From positions 307-14,487 of the forward strand of contig JAKIXL010000026.1 in the NCBI GenBank assembly GCA_022709105.1: a stretch of 14,181 nucleotides of DNA, written 5' to 3'. The position numbers were made by a program, and so were the translations under genes. Each line of letters starts with the position of its first letter. Positions within the stretch are counted from its first letter, which is position 1. The stretch is from Thermoplasmatota archaeon (GTDB lineage Archaea > Thermoplasmatota > Thermoplasmata > Methanomassiliicoccales > Methanomassiliicoccaceae). The notes beneath the pieces were generated by a model that was given only the letters and a program-made list of their open reading frames with translations, did not search any database and had not been told where the DNA came from. This document shows, in pieces, positions 6,214 to 12,796 of this stretch.

Positions 6214-8112
6214 TCAGCGGCCCCGGCGTGCGAAGAAGTTCAGCACATCGTTAACCACGATCTCAGTGCTGACCACGTCCAAGCGGTCGGAGAACTGGCC
6301 CGCCCTGCGGTCAAGGACCACGGCCACTCCGACATCGGTCTCTGTCCTGATGAGACGGCCGATGGCCTGCAGCAACTTCCTGGTGACCGGGGCCTTGACG
6401 GTGTACTCCCAACCCCGGCCGAACTTGACCTCATAATAATGAAGAAGCGCGCGCTGCTTCGCGGTCGGCTTAGGATATGGAATACCGGCGACTATGGCCG
6501 CCTCGAGCTCCCGGTCCGGGAAGTCGATGCCCTCGGAGACCCTTCCACCCATGACCGCGAAGAGCACCGCTCCTTTCTCGGAGGAGCCTTTGAACCTGAC
6601 CACCTCGTCCATCAGCTCGCTCTGGGCCATCCCTCTCCTCTCGAGGTGCACCTTGCGCCGGATTCGGTTCAGGATGCCGTCGCCCACGAACCTGTCCATA
6701 AGCGCATAGGACGGGAAGAATACCACCGTGTTGCGGTCAAGGACGTTGCACAGCGAGACGGTATAGTCCTCCATGCGAGCGATTATCTCCTCGTCCTTGA
6801 TGAGATCCTCATATCTCGTGGTCACGTCCTCGAGGAACAGCACCAGACGGTTATCGGGCGGGAACGGTGATGGAAAGGTCATCATGGCCGAGGTCCTCGG
6901 AAGCCCGACGGAATCACGGTATTCGTTCAGAGGCTGCAGTGTTCCGGACATATGGACCGAGGCGCTGCAGTCCAACAGCGTCTTGCAGGCTAGAGAGGGG
7001 TCCATGCAGTAGGCCTCGAACGACGGGTTCTCCCCACCGGTCACCAGTTTGACGTAGCACTCCTCGTCAAGCTCCAGGAAGAACTGCAGGAAACCGCCCA
7101 GGGAATGGACGTACGAGCGTGGCAATCGACCGCGTTTCTTCTTCTCCTCTCTTATAGTGTCACCGTATACCATCATCGACCTGGCCATGTTCGACAGCCC
7201 TGCCGAGGTGGTCTTGAACGCGCTCATGAGGCCTTCCTCGAGGAAGGGCGGCGGTATCAGTCCGTCGTCCTCGATCAAAAACTCGTCAAGCGCCTCATTC
7301 AGGCGTTTCTCGCACTGCCCGACCACGTCCATGACGCTGATACCCTCAGCCACCTCAGGGTCCCCGAAATCGTCCACCTCCTTGCGGACCAGGCCAAGGA
7401 GGTGGGAGGACAGAGCGACCGAGCGTATCTCCCGTGCGTAATCGGGGAGGTTGTGGGCCTCGTCCACTATCACCACCGCCTCGGCCATGGGGATGTTCAT
7501 CCAATCGAGCAGGTTGTGACGGATGAAGGGCATGAAGAAATAGGCATAAGGGGCGGTGACCACCTGGGCGTGAGGCAGCAGGTCCTTCGCCAGCTCATGA
7601 GGGCATAGGCCCCGCTCGTCACAGTAGGCGGTAAGCTCCTCCACCGTCGGGAGGTTCTCTTTGCAGTGATGCAATATGTCGTCAAAATTGGTCGCCAGGA
7701 CCTGAGCGTAGAAGCGGCAGCCGCCCTCCTTGCCCTCTCTCGCCCGCGCCTTCCGCTCGGCGCATAGTTTGGACAGTTCCTCCGGCGAGCCAGAACGGAG
7801 CTCTGGATCGCGCTGAATGAGAGGACAGGTGCTCTGGCGGCCCTGAAGGCCAACGCCGAACACTGGTCGCAGATCATTGATCTTCCGGAGCTCCAGCATC
7901 ACCTGTCGCTGTTGGGAGTTGGTCCTAGTGAGATAGACCACCTTCTTTCCCTTTTCCAGTGCAGCCTGCAGGGCCCCGCTGAGCGCGCAGATGGTCTTGC
8001 CGGTGCCGGTGCCGGACTCCACGACCAGGTGAGCTCCCGACCTCACATTTGCGGAGATCGCCTTGACCAGCTCTGCCTGATGTGCCCTTGGGGTGTATGG
8101 GAAAAGGTCCAT
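6214..8112 (-). CDS. XPD/Rad3-family Fe-S DNA helicase
   Basis: A 632-aa superfamily 2 5'-3' DNA helicase of the XPD/Rad3/DinG group, implicated in DNA repair. Walker A is ESGTGTGKT at 32-40, motif Ia LTRTNSQ at 61-67 and the DEAH box VIVDEAHNL at 214-222. The Fe-S domain lies between Ia and II with candidate ligands C96 (QSTCPL), C117, C132 (GGCRFY) and C170 (GLCPHE). The C-terminal motor has motif III-like HMSGTL, motif V GGRVSEGIDFPD and motif VI QAIGRLIRTETD. Length and motif order match full-length archaeal XPD with no truncation. The start MDLFPYTPRAHQAELVKAI agrees with the conserved FPYxPRxHQ N-terminus, so ATG 8112 is well supported. That ATG lies inside an inverted repeat, described separately. 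The gene follows the 135-aa hypothetical by 66 bp with no convincing TATA box between them, so the two may share a transcript. Confidence 0.94.
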   Translation of the reverse strand: MDLFPYTPRAHQAELVKAISANVRSGAHLVVESGTGTGKTICALSGALQAALEKGKKVVYLTRTNSQQRQVMLELRKINDLRPVFGVGLQGRQSTCPLIQRDPELRSGSPEELSKLCAERKARAREGKEGGCRFYAQVLATNFDDILHHCKENLPTVEELTAYCDERGLCPHELAKDLLPHAQVVTAPYAYFFMPFIRHNLLDWMNIPMAEAVVIVDEAHNLPDYAREIRSVALSSHLLGLVRKEVDDFGDPEVAEGISVMDVVGQCEKRLNEALDEFLIEDDGLIPPPFLEEGLMSAFKTTSAGLSNMARSMMVYGDTIREEKKKRGRLPRSYVHSLGGFLQFFLELDEECYVKLVTGGENPSFEAYCMDPSLACKTLLDCSASVHMSGTLQPLNEYRDSVGLPRTSAMMTFPSPFPPDNRLVLFLEDVTTRYEDLIKDEEIIARMEDYTVSLCNVLDRNTVVFFPSYALMDRFVGDGILNRIRRKVHLERRGMAQSELMDEVVRFKGSSEKGAVLFAVMGGRVSEGIDFPDRELEAAIVAGIPYPKPTAKQRALLHYYEVKFGRGWEYTVKAPVTRKLLQAIGRLIRTETDVGVAVVLDRRAGQFSDRLDVVSTEIVVNDVLNFFARRGR

Positions 8113-8161
8113 CCACCGAACTCAGTTCCTGGTGCTAGATGTGCTTTTCGGTGGGTGGACC
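8106..8161 (-). repeat. 15-bp inverted repeat over XPD start codon
   Basis: Plus-strand GGTCCATCCACCGAA (8106-8120) and TTCGGTGGGTGGACC (8147-8161) are complementary at 14 of 15 positions around a 26-bp spacer. In the minus-strand RNA the 3' arm reads UUCGGUGGAUGGACC and holds both the GGUGG possible ribosome-binding element and the AUG of the helicase gene. The one mismatch falls on the A of that AUG. The arm is followed by UUUU, which is coding (Leu-Phe). The structure could occlude translation initiation or act as an attenuator. Confidence 0.65.
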
Positions 8162-8178
8162 GTAATGGAAATTGATGC

Positions 8179-8586
8179 CTATGCTCTTCTTTGCCACGCC
8201 TCTTCAGTAAGCTCATCGTATACTGAGAGCGACCCGGAGACGTCCCCTTCCATGATGGATTTCTCGTCTATCAGCTGATGTATGCGCTCCTTCCGGAAAA
8301 GCCAGTAATGGATCCTCCACTCTCGTCCATCGTAGAGCGTGGTCTCCTCTCTCTCGGTGGTGAGGATTCCAGTGTCCTCGAGCATATAGAACGCGTCCCT
8401 ATCCTCCGGCTCGAGGATGTTGTCGATTATCCGTTCGCTGTACCCAAAAAAGTTCAGGATATGCTGCGCCATCTCCTTGGCCTGCTCGTCAGGCATGCCC
8501 TCTTTATCTATCCCGTTCCTTATGGCCACCGTCAACTCGTCCAAAGTCAAGGTGCTGTCAATTGCGCTCTTTTCGGTTCTCATCAT
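8179..8586 (-). CDS. Conserved hypothetical protein (possibly DUF6015)
   Basis: A 135-aa soluble acidic protein with no enzyme motif I can name. It has an N-terminal helical part (TLDELTVAIRNGIDKEG, then DEQAKEMAQHILNFFGYSE), a central EPEDRDAFYMLEDTGILTTE block at about 60-79, and a basic-aromatic segment REWRIHYWLFRKERIHQL at 88-105. The central block looks like a small winged-helix or degenerate DNA-binding fold, and resembles a Thermoplasmata family I recall as DUF6015; that name is from memory and uncertain. ATG 8586 and ATG 8583 are adjacent, and either could start it. Minus-strand TATA-like sequences lie upstream (TTATATC near 8665, CTATAGG near 8632). It is followed by the XPD gene after 66 bp and diverges from the thiamine-binding gene, so a role linked to the helicase is possible but unproven. 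Confidence 0.75.
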   Translation of the reverse strand: MMRTEKSAIDSTLTLDELTVAIRNGIDKEGMPDEQAKEMAQHILNFFGYSERIIDNILEPEDRDAFYMLEDTGILTTEREETTLYDGREWRIHYWLFRKERIHQLIDEKSIMEGDVSGSLSVYDELTEEAWQRRA

Positions 8587-8676
8587 GATCCCAACCTAAC
8601 CCCCTCTGACCTTCGCCCTGATAAGGCTACGCCTATAGAGGCTGCATTTTTTTTGGAACATTTGATATAAGCACTT

Positions 8677-8725
8677 TGAGAGATAATTATCATTTTGTAG
8701 AATGTTAAACAAGGCATATCTCTCA
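8677..8725. repeat. 9-bp inverted repeat enclosing a palindrome
   Basis: TGAGAGATA (8677-8685) and TATCTCTCA (8717-8725) pair perfectly over a 31-bp spacer. The left arm overlaps the 10-bp palindrome GATAATTATC, and the right arm shares its last base with the neighbouring 10-bp repeat. Confidence 0.5.
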
Positions 8726-8765
8726 TAGGGCTCGACCTTCTTATTGCTTTTCTAGCGAGCCCTAT
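8725..8765. repeat. 10-bp inverted repeat overlapping TATA box
   Basis: ATAGGGCTCG and CGAGCCCTAT are perfectly complementary, separated by 21 bp, and the right arm overlaps the TATA-like box CTATATAAG. An operator in this position would compete with TBP/TFB binding at the thiamine-binding gene promoter. Confidence 0.6.
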
Positions 8766-8804
8766 ATAAGCCCGATGGTGCTCAATATCAAAAAGGGAAA
8801 TGAA

Positions 8805-9098
8805 ATGATAGCGGAGTTCAGCGTGGTGCCTATCGGGGCCGGAGAATCGGTGAGCATGTACGTGGCAGAATGCCTGAAGATCGTCCGGGAAAGCGGGCTG
8901 AAGCACGAACTGACAGCGCTGGCCACGATCCTGGAGGGCGACTACGACGAGATCATGGGCGTGATAGGTAGATGTCATAAGAAGGTGCGCTCCATGACTG
9001 GTCGGGTGGTGACCACAGTACGCATCGATGATCGGGCCGGGGCATCGAACGAGATCGAGAGCAAGGTGAGGAGCGTAGAAGAAAAGATGAAGGGTTGA
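8805..9098 (+). CDS. MTH1187-type thiamine-binding protein
   Basis: A 97-aa ferredoxin-like-fold protein of the MTH1187/YqgV/YkoF-related family (formerly DUF77), members of which bind thiamine or a thiamine-like ligand in the cytoplasm. The family pattern is clear: MIAEFSVVPIGAGESVSMYV at the N-terminus, then LKIVRESGLKHELTALATIL (24-43) and EGDYDEIMGVIGRCHKKV (44-61). The beta strand VVTTVRIDDR follows at about 68-77. Length is normal. An in-frame ATG at 8775 would add ten residues (MVLNIKKGNE), but it lies too close to the TATA-like box at 8762-8770 to be on the mRNA. ATG 8805 matches the family start and is chosen. The gene is tail to tail with serA, 6 bp apart. No other thiamine gene is in the window, so the ligand and role remain open. 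Confidence 0.88.
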   Translation: MIAEFSVVPIGAGESVSMYVAECLKIVRESGLKHELTALATILEGDYDEIMGVIGRCHKKVRSMTGRVVTTVRIDDRAGASNEIESKVRSVEEKMKG

Positions 9099-9104
9099 AA
9101 GGGT

Positions 9105-10715
9105 TTAGATCTGGAGATAGTCCCGATTGCCTATCTTGCTGAGCTCGACGGAGCGCACTTCCTTGAACCCCTTGGTCTCGGCCATTTCTTTGACCACGGC
9201 CTCGCTGACGGGGTTGTCGACCGAGACCAGCATGAGGGCCCGGCCGCCCTTCTGGTCACGGCCGAGCCCCATGCGGGCGATGTTGATGCCCCTGCTGCCC
9301 AGCATAGTGCCGATGCGTCCAATGATGCCTGGAACGTCGGCGTGAACGGACATCATGAAGTCTCCTTCCAGCGGCATGTCTAGATCGTACTCGTCGATGC
9401 CAAGCAGGCGAGGCTCGGAGCCGGGGAACGCCGTTCCCCGGACCTCTCGCTTTACCCCGTCGGATTGAAGCGACACGGAGATCATGTTGATGTAGCGCTC
9501 CGACTCCTCGACCTTCGACTCAACGACCTGTATGCCTTTCTCTTTGGCGATTATCTCAGCGTTGATTATGTTAGGCTGCTCGCCCGAGAGGTTGGACAGC
9601 ACGCCCATCAGAGCGGACACGGTGATCATCTTTGTGTCCACTGTGGCAAGGTCGCCATGCACCGTAACCGTCACCTTGGCCACCGGCGCATCGGTGAGCT
9701 GGACCGCGAAGGCGCCCAGGCGCTCGGCTACGGAGATGAACGGGATGACCTTGGGGTCCATGCCCCTCACCGGGGCGTTGACCGCGTTGGATATTCGCTT
9801 GTCCAGAAGGAACATCTTTACATGCTCGGCCATCTCCACAGACACCTTCTCCTGCGCTTCCTTGGTAGATGCGCCGAGATGAGGCGTCACCACTATGTTG
9901 TCCAGGGTGAGAAGCTTGGAGCCGGTAGGAGGCTCCTTGGTGAAGACGTCCAACGCAGCGCCGGCGATCCTCTTCTCCTTTAAGGCGTCGTAGAGCGCGT
10001 CCTCATCTATCAGCTCACCTCTTGCCACGTTCAGAATGATCGTGTTCGGCCTCATCTTCGAAATTAGCTCCCGGGAGATCAGATGGTGCGTGCTGGGGGT
10101 CAAGGCGGCATGTATGGTGATGACGTCGGCCTCCTCTATCACCTGTTCCAAGGGCATGAGGCGGACCCCAAGCTTCACCGCCACCTCCGTAGGGATGTAG
10201 GGGTCATAGCCAACAAGTTTCATCTGGAAGGCCTTGGCGCGCTTAGCCACCTCACCTCCCACCCGGCCGATCCCGACGATCCCCAGCGTTTTCCCGTTAA
10301 GTTCGAAGCCGGTGAACTTGGAGCGCTTCCATTCCCCCTTCTTGAGCGAGGCGTCGGCCCACACGATGTTGCGGGCCAGGGTCATCATCATGGCCATGGT
10401 GTGCTCGGCCGCGGAAATGATGTTCGCTGCCGGAGTGTTCATCACGAGAATGCCTCTCCGGGTGGCGGCCTTCACATCCACGTTGTCCACGCCTACGCCT
10501 GCACGGCCGACCACCTTCAGGCTCTTGCCGGCCTCTATCACATCAGCGGTGACCTTGGTCCCGGATCGGATGATGAGAGCGTCGTAATCGCCTATTATGT
10601 TGATCAGTTCCTCATGGGGGAGATTGGGTCTGACGTCCACTTGGACCTGCCCGCCCCTCCTCAGCATCTCCAGCCCCTCGGCCGATAGCTCGTCCGTAAC
10701 CAGCAGTTTGATCAT
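9105..10715 (-). CDS. serA: D-3-phosphoglycerate dehydrogenase
   Basis: A 536-aa NAD-dependent SerA that oxidises 3-phosphoglycerate to 3-phosphohydroxypyruvate, the first step of serine synthesis. It has the long domain order: split substrate domain, Rossmann domain (GIGRVG at 148-153), intervening ASB domain (about 320-445) and a C-terminal ACT domain (about 452-525, with HADVPGIIGRIGTMLGSRG). The catalytic triad is visible as R232 in NVARGELID, E261 in TKEPP and H279 in TPHLGAS. The ACT domain suggests feedback by serine. Two starts are possible: GTG at 10718, overlapping the aminotransferase stop by 4 bp, or ATG at 10715, overlapping by 1 bp as TGATG. The ATG is preferred, giving MIKLLVTDELSAEG as in homologues. 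It is the second gene of a phosphoserine operon. Confidence 0.96.
   Translation of the reverse strand: MIKLLVTDELSAEGLEMLRRGGQVQVDVRPNLPHEELINIIGDYDALIIRSGTKVTADVIEAGKSLKVVGRAGVGVDNVDVKAATRRGILVMNTPAANIISAAEHTMAMMMTLARNIVWADASLKKGEWKRSKFTGFELNGKTLGIVGIGRVGGEVAKRAKAFQMKLVGYDPYIPTEVAVKLGVRLMPLEQVIEEADVITIHAALTPSTHHLISRELISKMRPNTIILNVARGELIDEDALYDALKEKRIAGAALDVFTKEPPTGSKLLTLDNIVVTPHLGASTKEAQEKVSVEMAEHVKMFLLDKRISNAVNAPVRGMDPKVIPFISVAERLGAFAVQLTDAPVAKVTVTVHGDLATVDTKMITVSALMGVLSNLSGEQPNIINAEIIAKEKGIQVVESKVEESERYINMISVSLQSDGVKREVRGTAFPGSEPRLLGIDEYDLDMPLEGDFMMSVHADVPGIIGRIGTMLGSRGINIARMGLGRDQKGGRALMLVSVDNPVSEAVVKEMAETKGFKEVRSVELSKIGNRDYLQI
9421..9441. repeat. Perfect 21-bp palindrome inside serA
   Basis: CCGGGGAACG and CGTTCCCCGG flank a single central C, giving a 10-bp perfect inverted repeat. 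It encodes R-G-T-A-F-P-G in the ASB domain, so protein constraint plus GC bias may explain it. In RNA it would form a very stable hairpin. Confidence 0.5.
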
Positions 10716-11782
10716 CACATCGCCTCCAGGACCTCGTCCATGTTCTTCAGTAGGCCGCGGACCTCCGCCGGCGTCAGGTCGCCCATGTGGCCGATCCTGA
10801 ACGTGGCCTCCTTGATGTCCCCGTAGCCGTTGGAGATCTCGTACCCGCGCTCCTTGAGCCCCTTGTTGAGCTTGCTAAAGTCAATGTCGCCCTTGTTTAT
10901 CACAGTAATGGTGTCGGACAGATACGCGGGCTCAGCGAAGAGCCCGTGATGCTTCTTCGCCCATTCGCGGACCAGGCCGGCCATCTCTCGATGTCTTTGA
11001 TACCGGGCGGCCATGCCCTCCTTGAGCATGCGGTCGAGCTGGAGATCGAGAGCGTACATCAGCGATACCGGCGGCGTTGTCAAGGAGTAGTTCTTGTCGG
11101 CCATCTTCTTCATCTGAACCAGATCGAAATAATAACCGCGGTTCGGGACCCCTTTGGCCTTCTCCAGGAGACGGTCCGAGCAGCACATTATAGCAAGCCC
11201 AGGAGGCAGCGCCAGAGCCTTCTGGGTCCCGAACACCAGGGCGTCGATGTCAAGTTCCTTGATGCGAAGATCGGTCCCGAACACCGAGGTGACGCCATCG
11301 ATGAACATAAGGGGATCATGTTTCTCCCGGACGCCTTTCACGATCTCACTGACCGGGTTCAGCACCCCGGTGCTGCTCTCGTTGGAGACCAGGGTGATCG
11401 CCTCGGTGTCATCGTCCACCGCACCCTCTAGGTCAGAGGCCCTTACGGCCTTTCCCCATTTGGCATTGACCTTGCGCACCTCCTTGCCGTTCTCCGTGCC
11501 GATGCTTTGCCAGCGGTCTCCGAAGGAGCCGTTGGACACACCGACCATCTTGTTTCTTATTCCGCTCCTGACGCAGCCCTCCAGGAGCCCAGACGCGGAG
11601 GAGGGGGACATCAGTATGTTCATATCGGTGTCCAGGGCCTTGTGTAGCTTCTCCACTATGCCCTCCTGTAGTTGTTCATAGGCCTTGCTTCGATGAGTTA
11701 TCATCGGCTTGGTCATGGCCTCGAGGACCTCCTTGCGGACCTCGACCGGACCTACGGTAAAGAGAGTGTGATTCACAGACAT
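10715..11782 (-). CDS. Class V aminotransferase, probable phosphoserine transaminase
   Basis: A 355-aa PLP-dependent class V aminotransferase (serine-pyruvate / alanine-glyoxylate type). It opens with LFTVGPVEVRKEVLEAM and HRSKAYEQL, has the cofactor aspartate in MFIDGVTSVFGTD (D162) and the Schiff-base lysine in VFGTQKALALPPG (K188), and ends with the FRIGHMGDL block at 328-336. Sequence alone would allow serine-glyoxylate or alanine-glyoxylate transaminase. The 1- to 4-bp overlap with serA makes phosphoserine transamination (3-phosphohydroxypyruvate to phosphoserine) most likely. A class V enzyme of this kind (MJ0959) does that step in Methanocaldococcus. ATG 11782 follows a run of Gs and is the only start near the conserved N-terminus. 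Upstream lies a roughly 190-nt structured leader. Confidence 0.88.
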   Translation of the reverse strand: MSVNHTLFTVGPVEVRKEVLEAMTKPMITHRSKAYEQLQEGIVEKLHKALDTDMNILMSPSSASGLLEGCVRSGIRNKMVGVSNGSFGDRWQSIGTENGKEVRKVNAKWGKAVRASDLEGAVDDDTEAITLVSNESSTGVLNPVSEIVKGVREKHDPLMFIDGVTSVFGTDLRIKELDIDALVFGTQKALALPPGLAIMCCSDRLLEKAKGVPNRGYYFDLVQMKKMADKNYSLTTPPVSLMYALDLQLDRMLKEGMAARYQRHREMAGLVREWAKKHHGLFAEPAYLSDTITVINKGDIDFSKLNKGLKERGYEISNGYGDIKEATFRIGHMGDLTPAEVRGLLKNMDEVLEAM

Positions 11783-11973
11783 CCCCCAAAAACCTCTTGG
11801 CAGTTCAAGCGCTGCAAGGAGGCGACAGGGACGCCTGCCGGCGTCCTCCGTGTCCGCTTCCCGAAACGCATCCGCCAGAGGCGGTCATCATGGCCAGCAT
11901 ACGCCCTGCCCGTGGCGGTGCCAGATAGGAAAAATCCATCTTCTGGGGCATGACAGACCATGGCATGATGCCC
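11783..11973 (-). promoter_or_regulatory. Long structured 5' leader of aminotransferase-serA operon
   Basis: With the TATA-like box at 11994-12001, the minus-strand mRNA should start near 11972, leaving about 190 nt before ATG 11782. Plus-strand coordinates of hairpins: GGGCAT/ATGCCC (11946-11951 with 11968-11973); a bulged stem of about 9 bp with a 4-nt loop (11921-11946); CCGCC-AGA-GGCGG (11872-11884); and GGACGCC-TGCC-GGCGTCC (11829-11846). A 53-codon reading frame starts at 11966 but has no domain character. Candidate regulatory RNA; no known class recognised. Confidence 0.45.
11829..11846. repeat. 7-bp hairpin with 4-nt loop in operon leader
   Basis: GGACGCC, TGCC, GGCGTCC: a perfect stem whose flanks (GGAGGCG.ACA and TGTCCGCTTCC) can extend it imperfectly. 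It lies 47-64 nt upstream of the aminotransferase start. No T run follows it in either direction, so it is not a simple terminator. Confidence 0.5.
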
Positions 11974-11993
11974 ACCGGTATCATGGATGGTCG

Positions 11994-12001
11994 AATATAA
12001 A
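11994..12001 (-). promoter_or_regulatory. TATA-like box of aminotransferase-serA operon
   Basis: Minus-strand TTTATATT, preceded by GG, is the best TATA match between the operon and the upstream gene. It predicts a start near 11972. No AT-rich element of similar quality lies closer to ATG 11782. Confidence 0.55.
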
Positions 12002-12031
12002 CCTTGCTGTAATGGCGGGCGGGCTCGAAGC

Positions 12032-12394
12032 TCATTTGCTCTTCTTGGTCTTGGCCTTGGCCCCGCTTCGCCTTGCCGGCGCTGGCTTGAGCAGCCTTTC
12101 ATCCCTTTCGAGCGCGTCCTTCAGTGCTTCCAGCTGCACCATTTCCACGTCGAATATGTCCGAGAAGGGCAGGGAGGCTATGGCGTTGTCCAGGGTCTCC
12201 TCGTCCTCCACGCTCATTATGAAAGCGGCGGAGCGCTGGCCACCGAAGAAACCACCGCTGAGCATACCCTCCCTCTCCATGTCCATCAGCAGCTTGATGC
12301 CGGGGACGATCTTGTTCCGTACGATCTCGAGGTTCTCCTTTTCGGTCTGTCCCACTCCCTCATCGCGGAGCTTCATCAACACGAGATATTCCAT
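12032..12394 (-). CDS. Muconolactone isomerase-like dimeric alpha/beta-barrel protein
   Basis: A 120-aa small protein with a ferredoxin-like dimeric alpha/beta-barrel pattern, resembling muconolactone-isomerase/YCII-type proteins: MEYLVLMKLRDEG as strand 1, a helix to about residue 45, GGFFGGQRSAAFIMSVEDEE (47-66), then DNAIASLPFSDIFDVEMVQL. The C-terminus (about 100-120) is a Lys/Arg/Ala tail ending AKAKTKKSK, which could bind nucleic acid or simply be disordered. No aromatic degradation genes are near, so true muconolactone isomerase activity is unlikely, and the function is unknown. ATG 12394 is chosen over the in-frame ATG at 12427 because the latter falls inside a TATA-like box (GCATATCA, 12427-12434) whose expected start is near 12405. 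A GGTG lies just upstream of 12394. It may precede the aminotransferase operon in the same direction, but a promoter separates them. Confidence 0.75.
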   Translation of the reverse strand: MEYLVLMKLRDEGVGQTEKENLEIVRNKIVPGIKLLMDMEREGMLSGGFFGGQRSAAFIMSVEDEETLDNAIASLPFSDIFDVEMVQLEALKDALERDERLLKPAPARRSGAKAKTKKSK

Positions 12395-12426
12395 CGTAGC
12401 ACCGCCCCTTCCATGCAGTTGCGACA

Positions 12427-12434
12427 TGATATGC
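12427..12434 (-). promoter_or_regulatory. TATA-like box of alpha/beta-barrel protein gene
   Basis: Minus-strand GCATATCA, centre about 36 bp before ATG 12394, predicts a short leader of roughly 10 nt. It overlaps the alternative ATG at 12427 and so argues against that start. Confidence 0.4.
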
Positions 12435-12439
12435 CTTGC

Positions 12440-12697
12440 TCATATCAGGCCGGCCGCGGCCCTGATATCGCGTACGGTGCGCCTGTCCCTTTCCTTGGCG
12501 GAGCCGGTTCTTTGCACGGAAGCGAGATCAGCGTCATGTATTGTAACTAGAGGAGGGGATGCGATCGGCTGGTCGAGGTCCAGATCGTCCATGCCTCGAT
12601 GGTCGTCGTTCCAGAGCGCTGCCCCTTGGAGAGGCCTGCGCTCCCTCTCCCGCCGCTCCAGCATTTCCAACGATGGGATCGCCTGACCGGTAAGCAT
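12440..12697 (-). CDS. Possible small hypothetical protein
   Basis: An 85-codon frame starting MLTGQAIPSLEMLERRERER, with an acidic middle (MDDLDLDQPIA) and a basic C-terminal part (KERDRRTVRDIRAAAGLI). No domain is recognised. In favour: about two thirds of its codons end in G or C, as in neighbouring genes; it fills most of an otherwise empty 400-bp gap; and it lies on the same strand as both neighbours. Against: no clear ribosome binding site, only a weak TATA-like GCATAATG near 12762, and such frames arise by chance at this GC content. The rest of the gap (12698-12796) holds nothing I can name. Confidence 0.35.
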   Translation of the reverse strand: MLTGQAIPSLEMLERRERERRPLQGAALWNDDHRGMDDLDLDQPIASPPLVTIHDADLASVQRTGSAKERDRRTVRDIRAAAGLI

Positions 12698-12796
12698 GTG
12701 AGGGACGTCTTCTGCCTATCCGCCGTTCGGTCCCTCTTTCAGCATGAACACGGTCACTTGCATTATGCTCACGGAACTGGTCCAGAGCCTTGAACA

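Larger units (their letters stand above)
8587..8804. promoter_or_regulatory. Dyad-rich divergent regulatory region
   Basis: This 218-bp gap holds no gene but several elements. There is a T8 run at 8647-8654. A TATA-like TTTGATATAAGC at 8661-8672 is readable in both directions. A perfect 10-bp palindrome GATAATTATC lies at 8682-8691. Inverted repeat TGAGAGATA/TATCTCTCA is at 8677-8685 and 8717-8725. A second inverted repeat, ATAGGGCTCG/CGAGCCCTAT, is at 8725-8734 and 8756-8765, and its right arm runs into the TATA-like CTATATAAG at 8762-8770. The last box lies about 25 bp before an expected start near 8790, just ahead of the thiamine-binding gene ATG at 8805. Confidence 0.6.

Noticed and set aside
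8641..8656. T8 run as a terminator for a plus-strand transcript
   Set aside because: No plus-strand gene ends nearby and the preceding stem (GCCT-ATAG-AGGC) is only 4 bp.
8671..8765. TPP riboswitch (THI-box) upstream of the thiamine-binding gene
   Set aside because: A TTGAGAGAT is faintly like CTGAGA, but the rest of the conserved TPP core (ACCCTTTGAACCTGATC-like) is absent, and the hairpins sit mostly upstream of the proximal promoter.
8775..8804. ATG 8775 as start of the thiamine-binding protein
   Set aside because: It lies only a few bases after the TATA-like box and adds ten residues not expected in the family. ATG 8805 fits better.
11805..11984. Short minus-strand frame in the operon leader (ATG 11984 or 11966) as a leader peptide gene
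   Set aside because: No domain, no run of a regulatory amino acid such as Ser or Cys codons, and several hairpins overlap it. Kept as leader sequence only.
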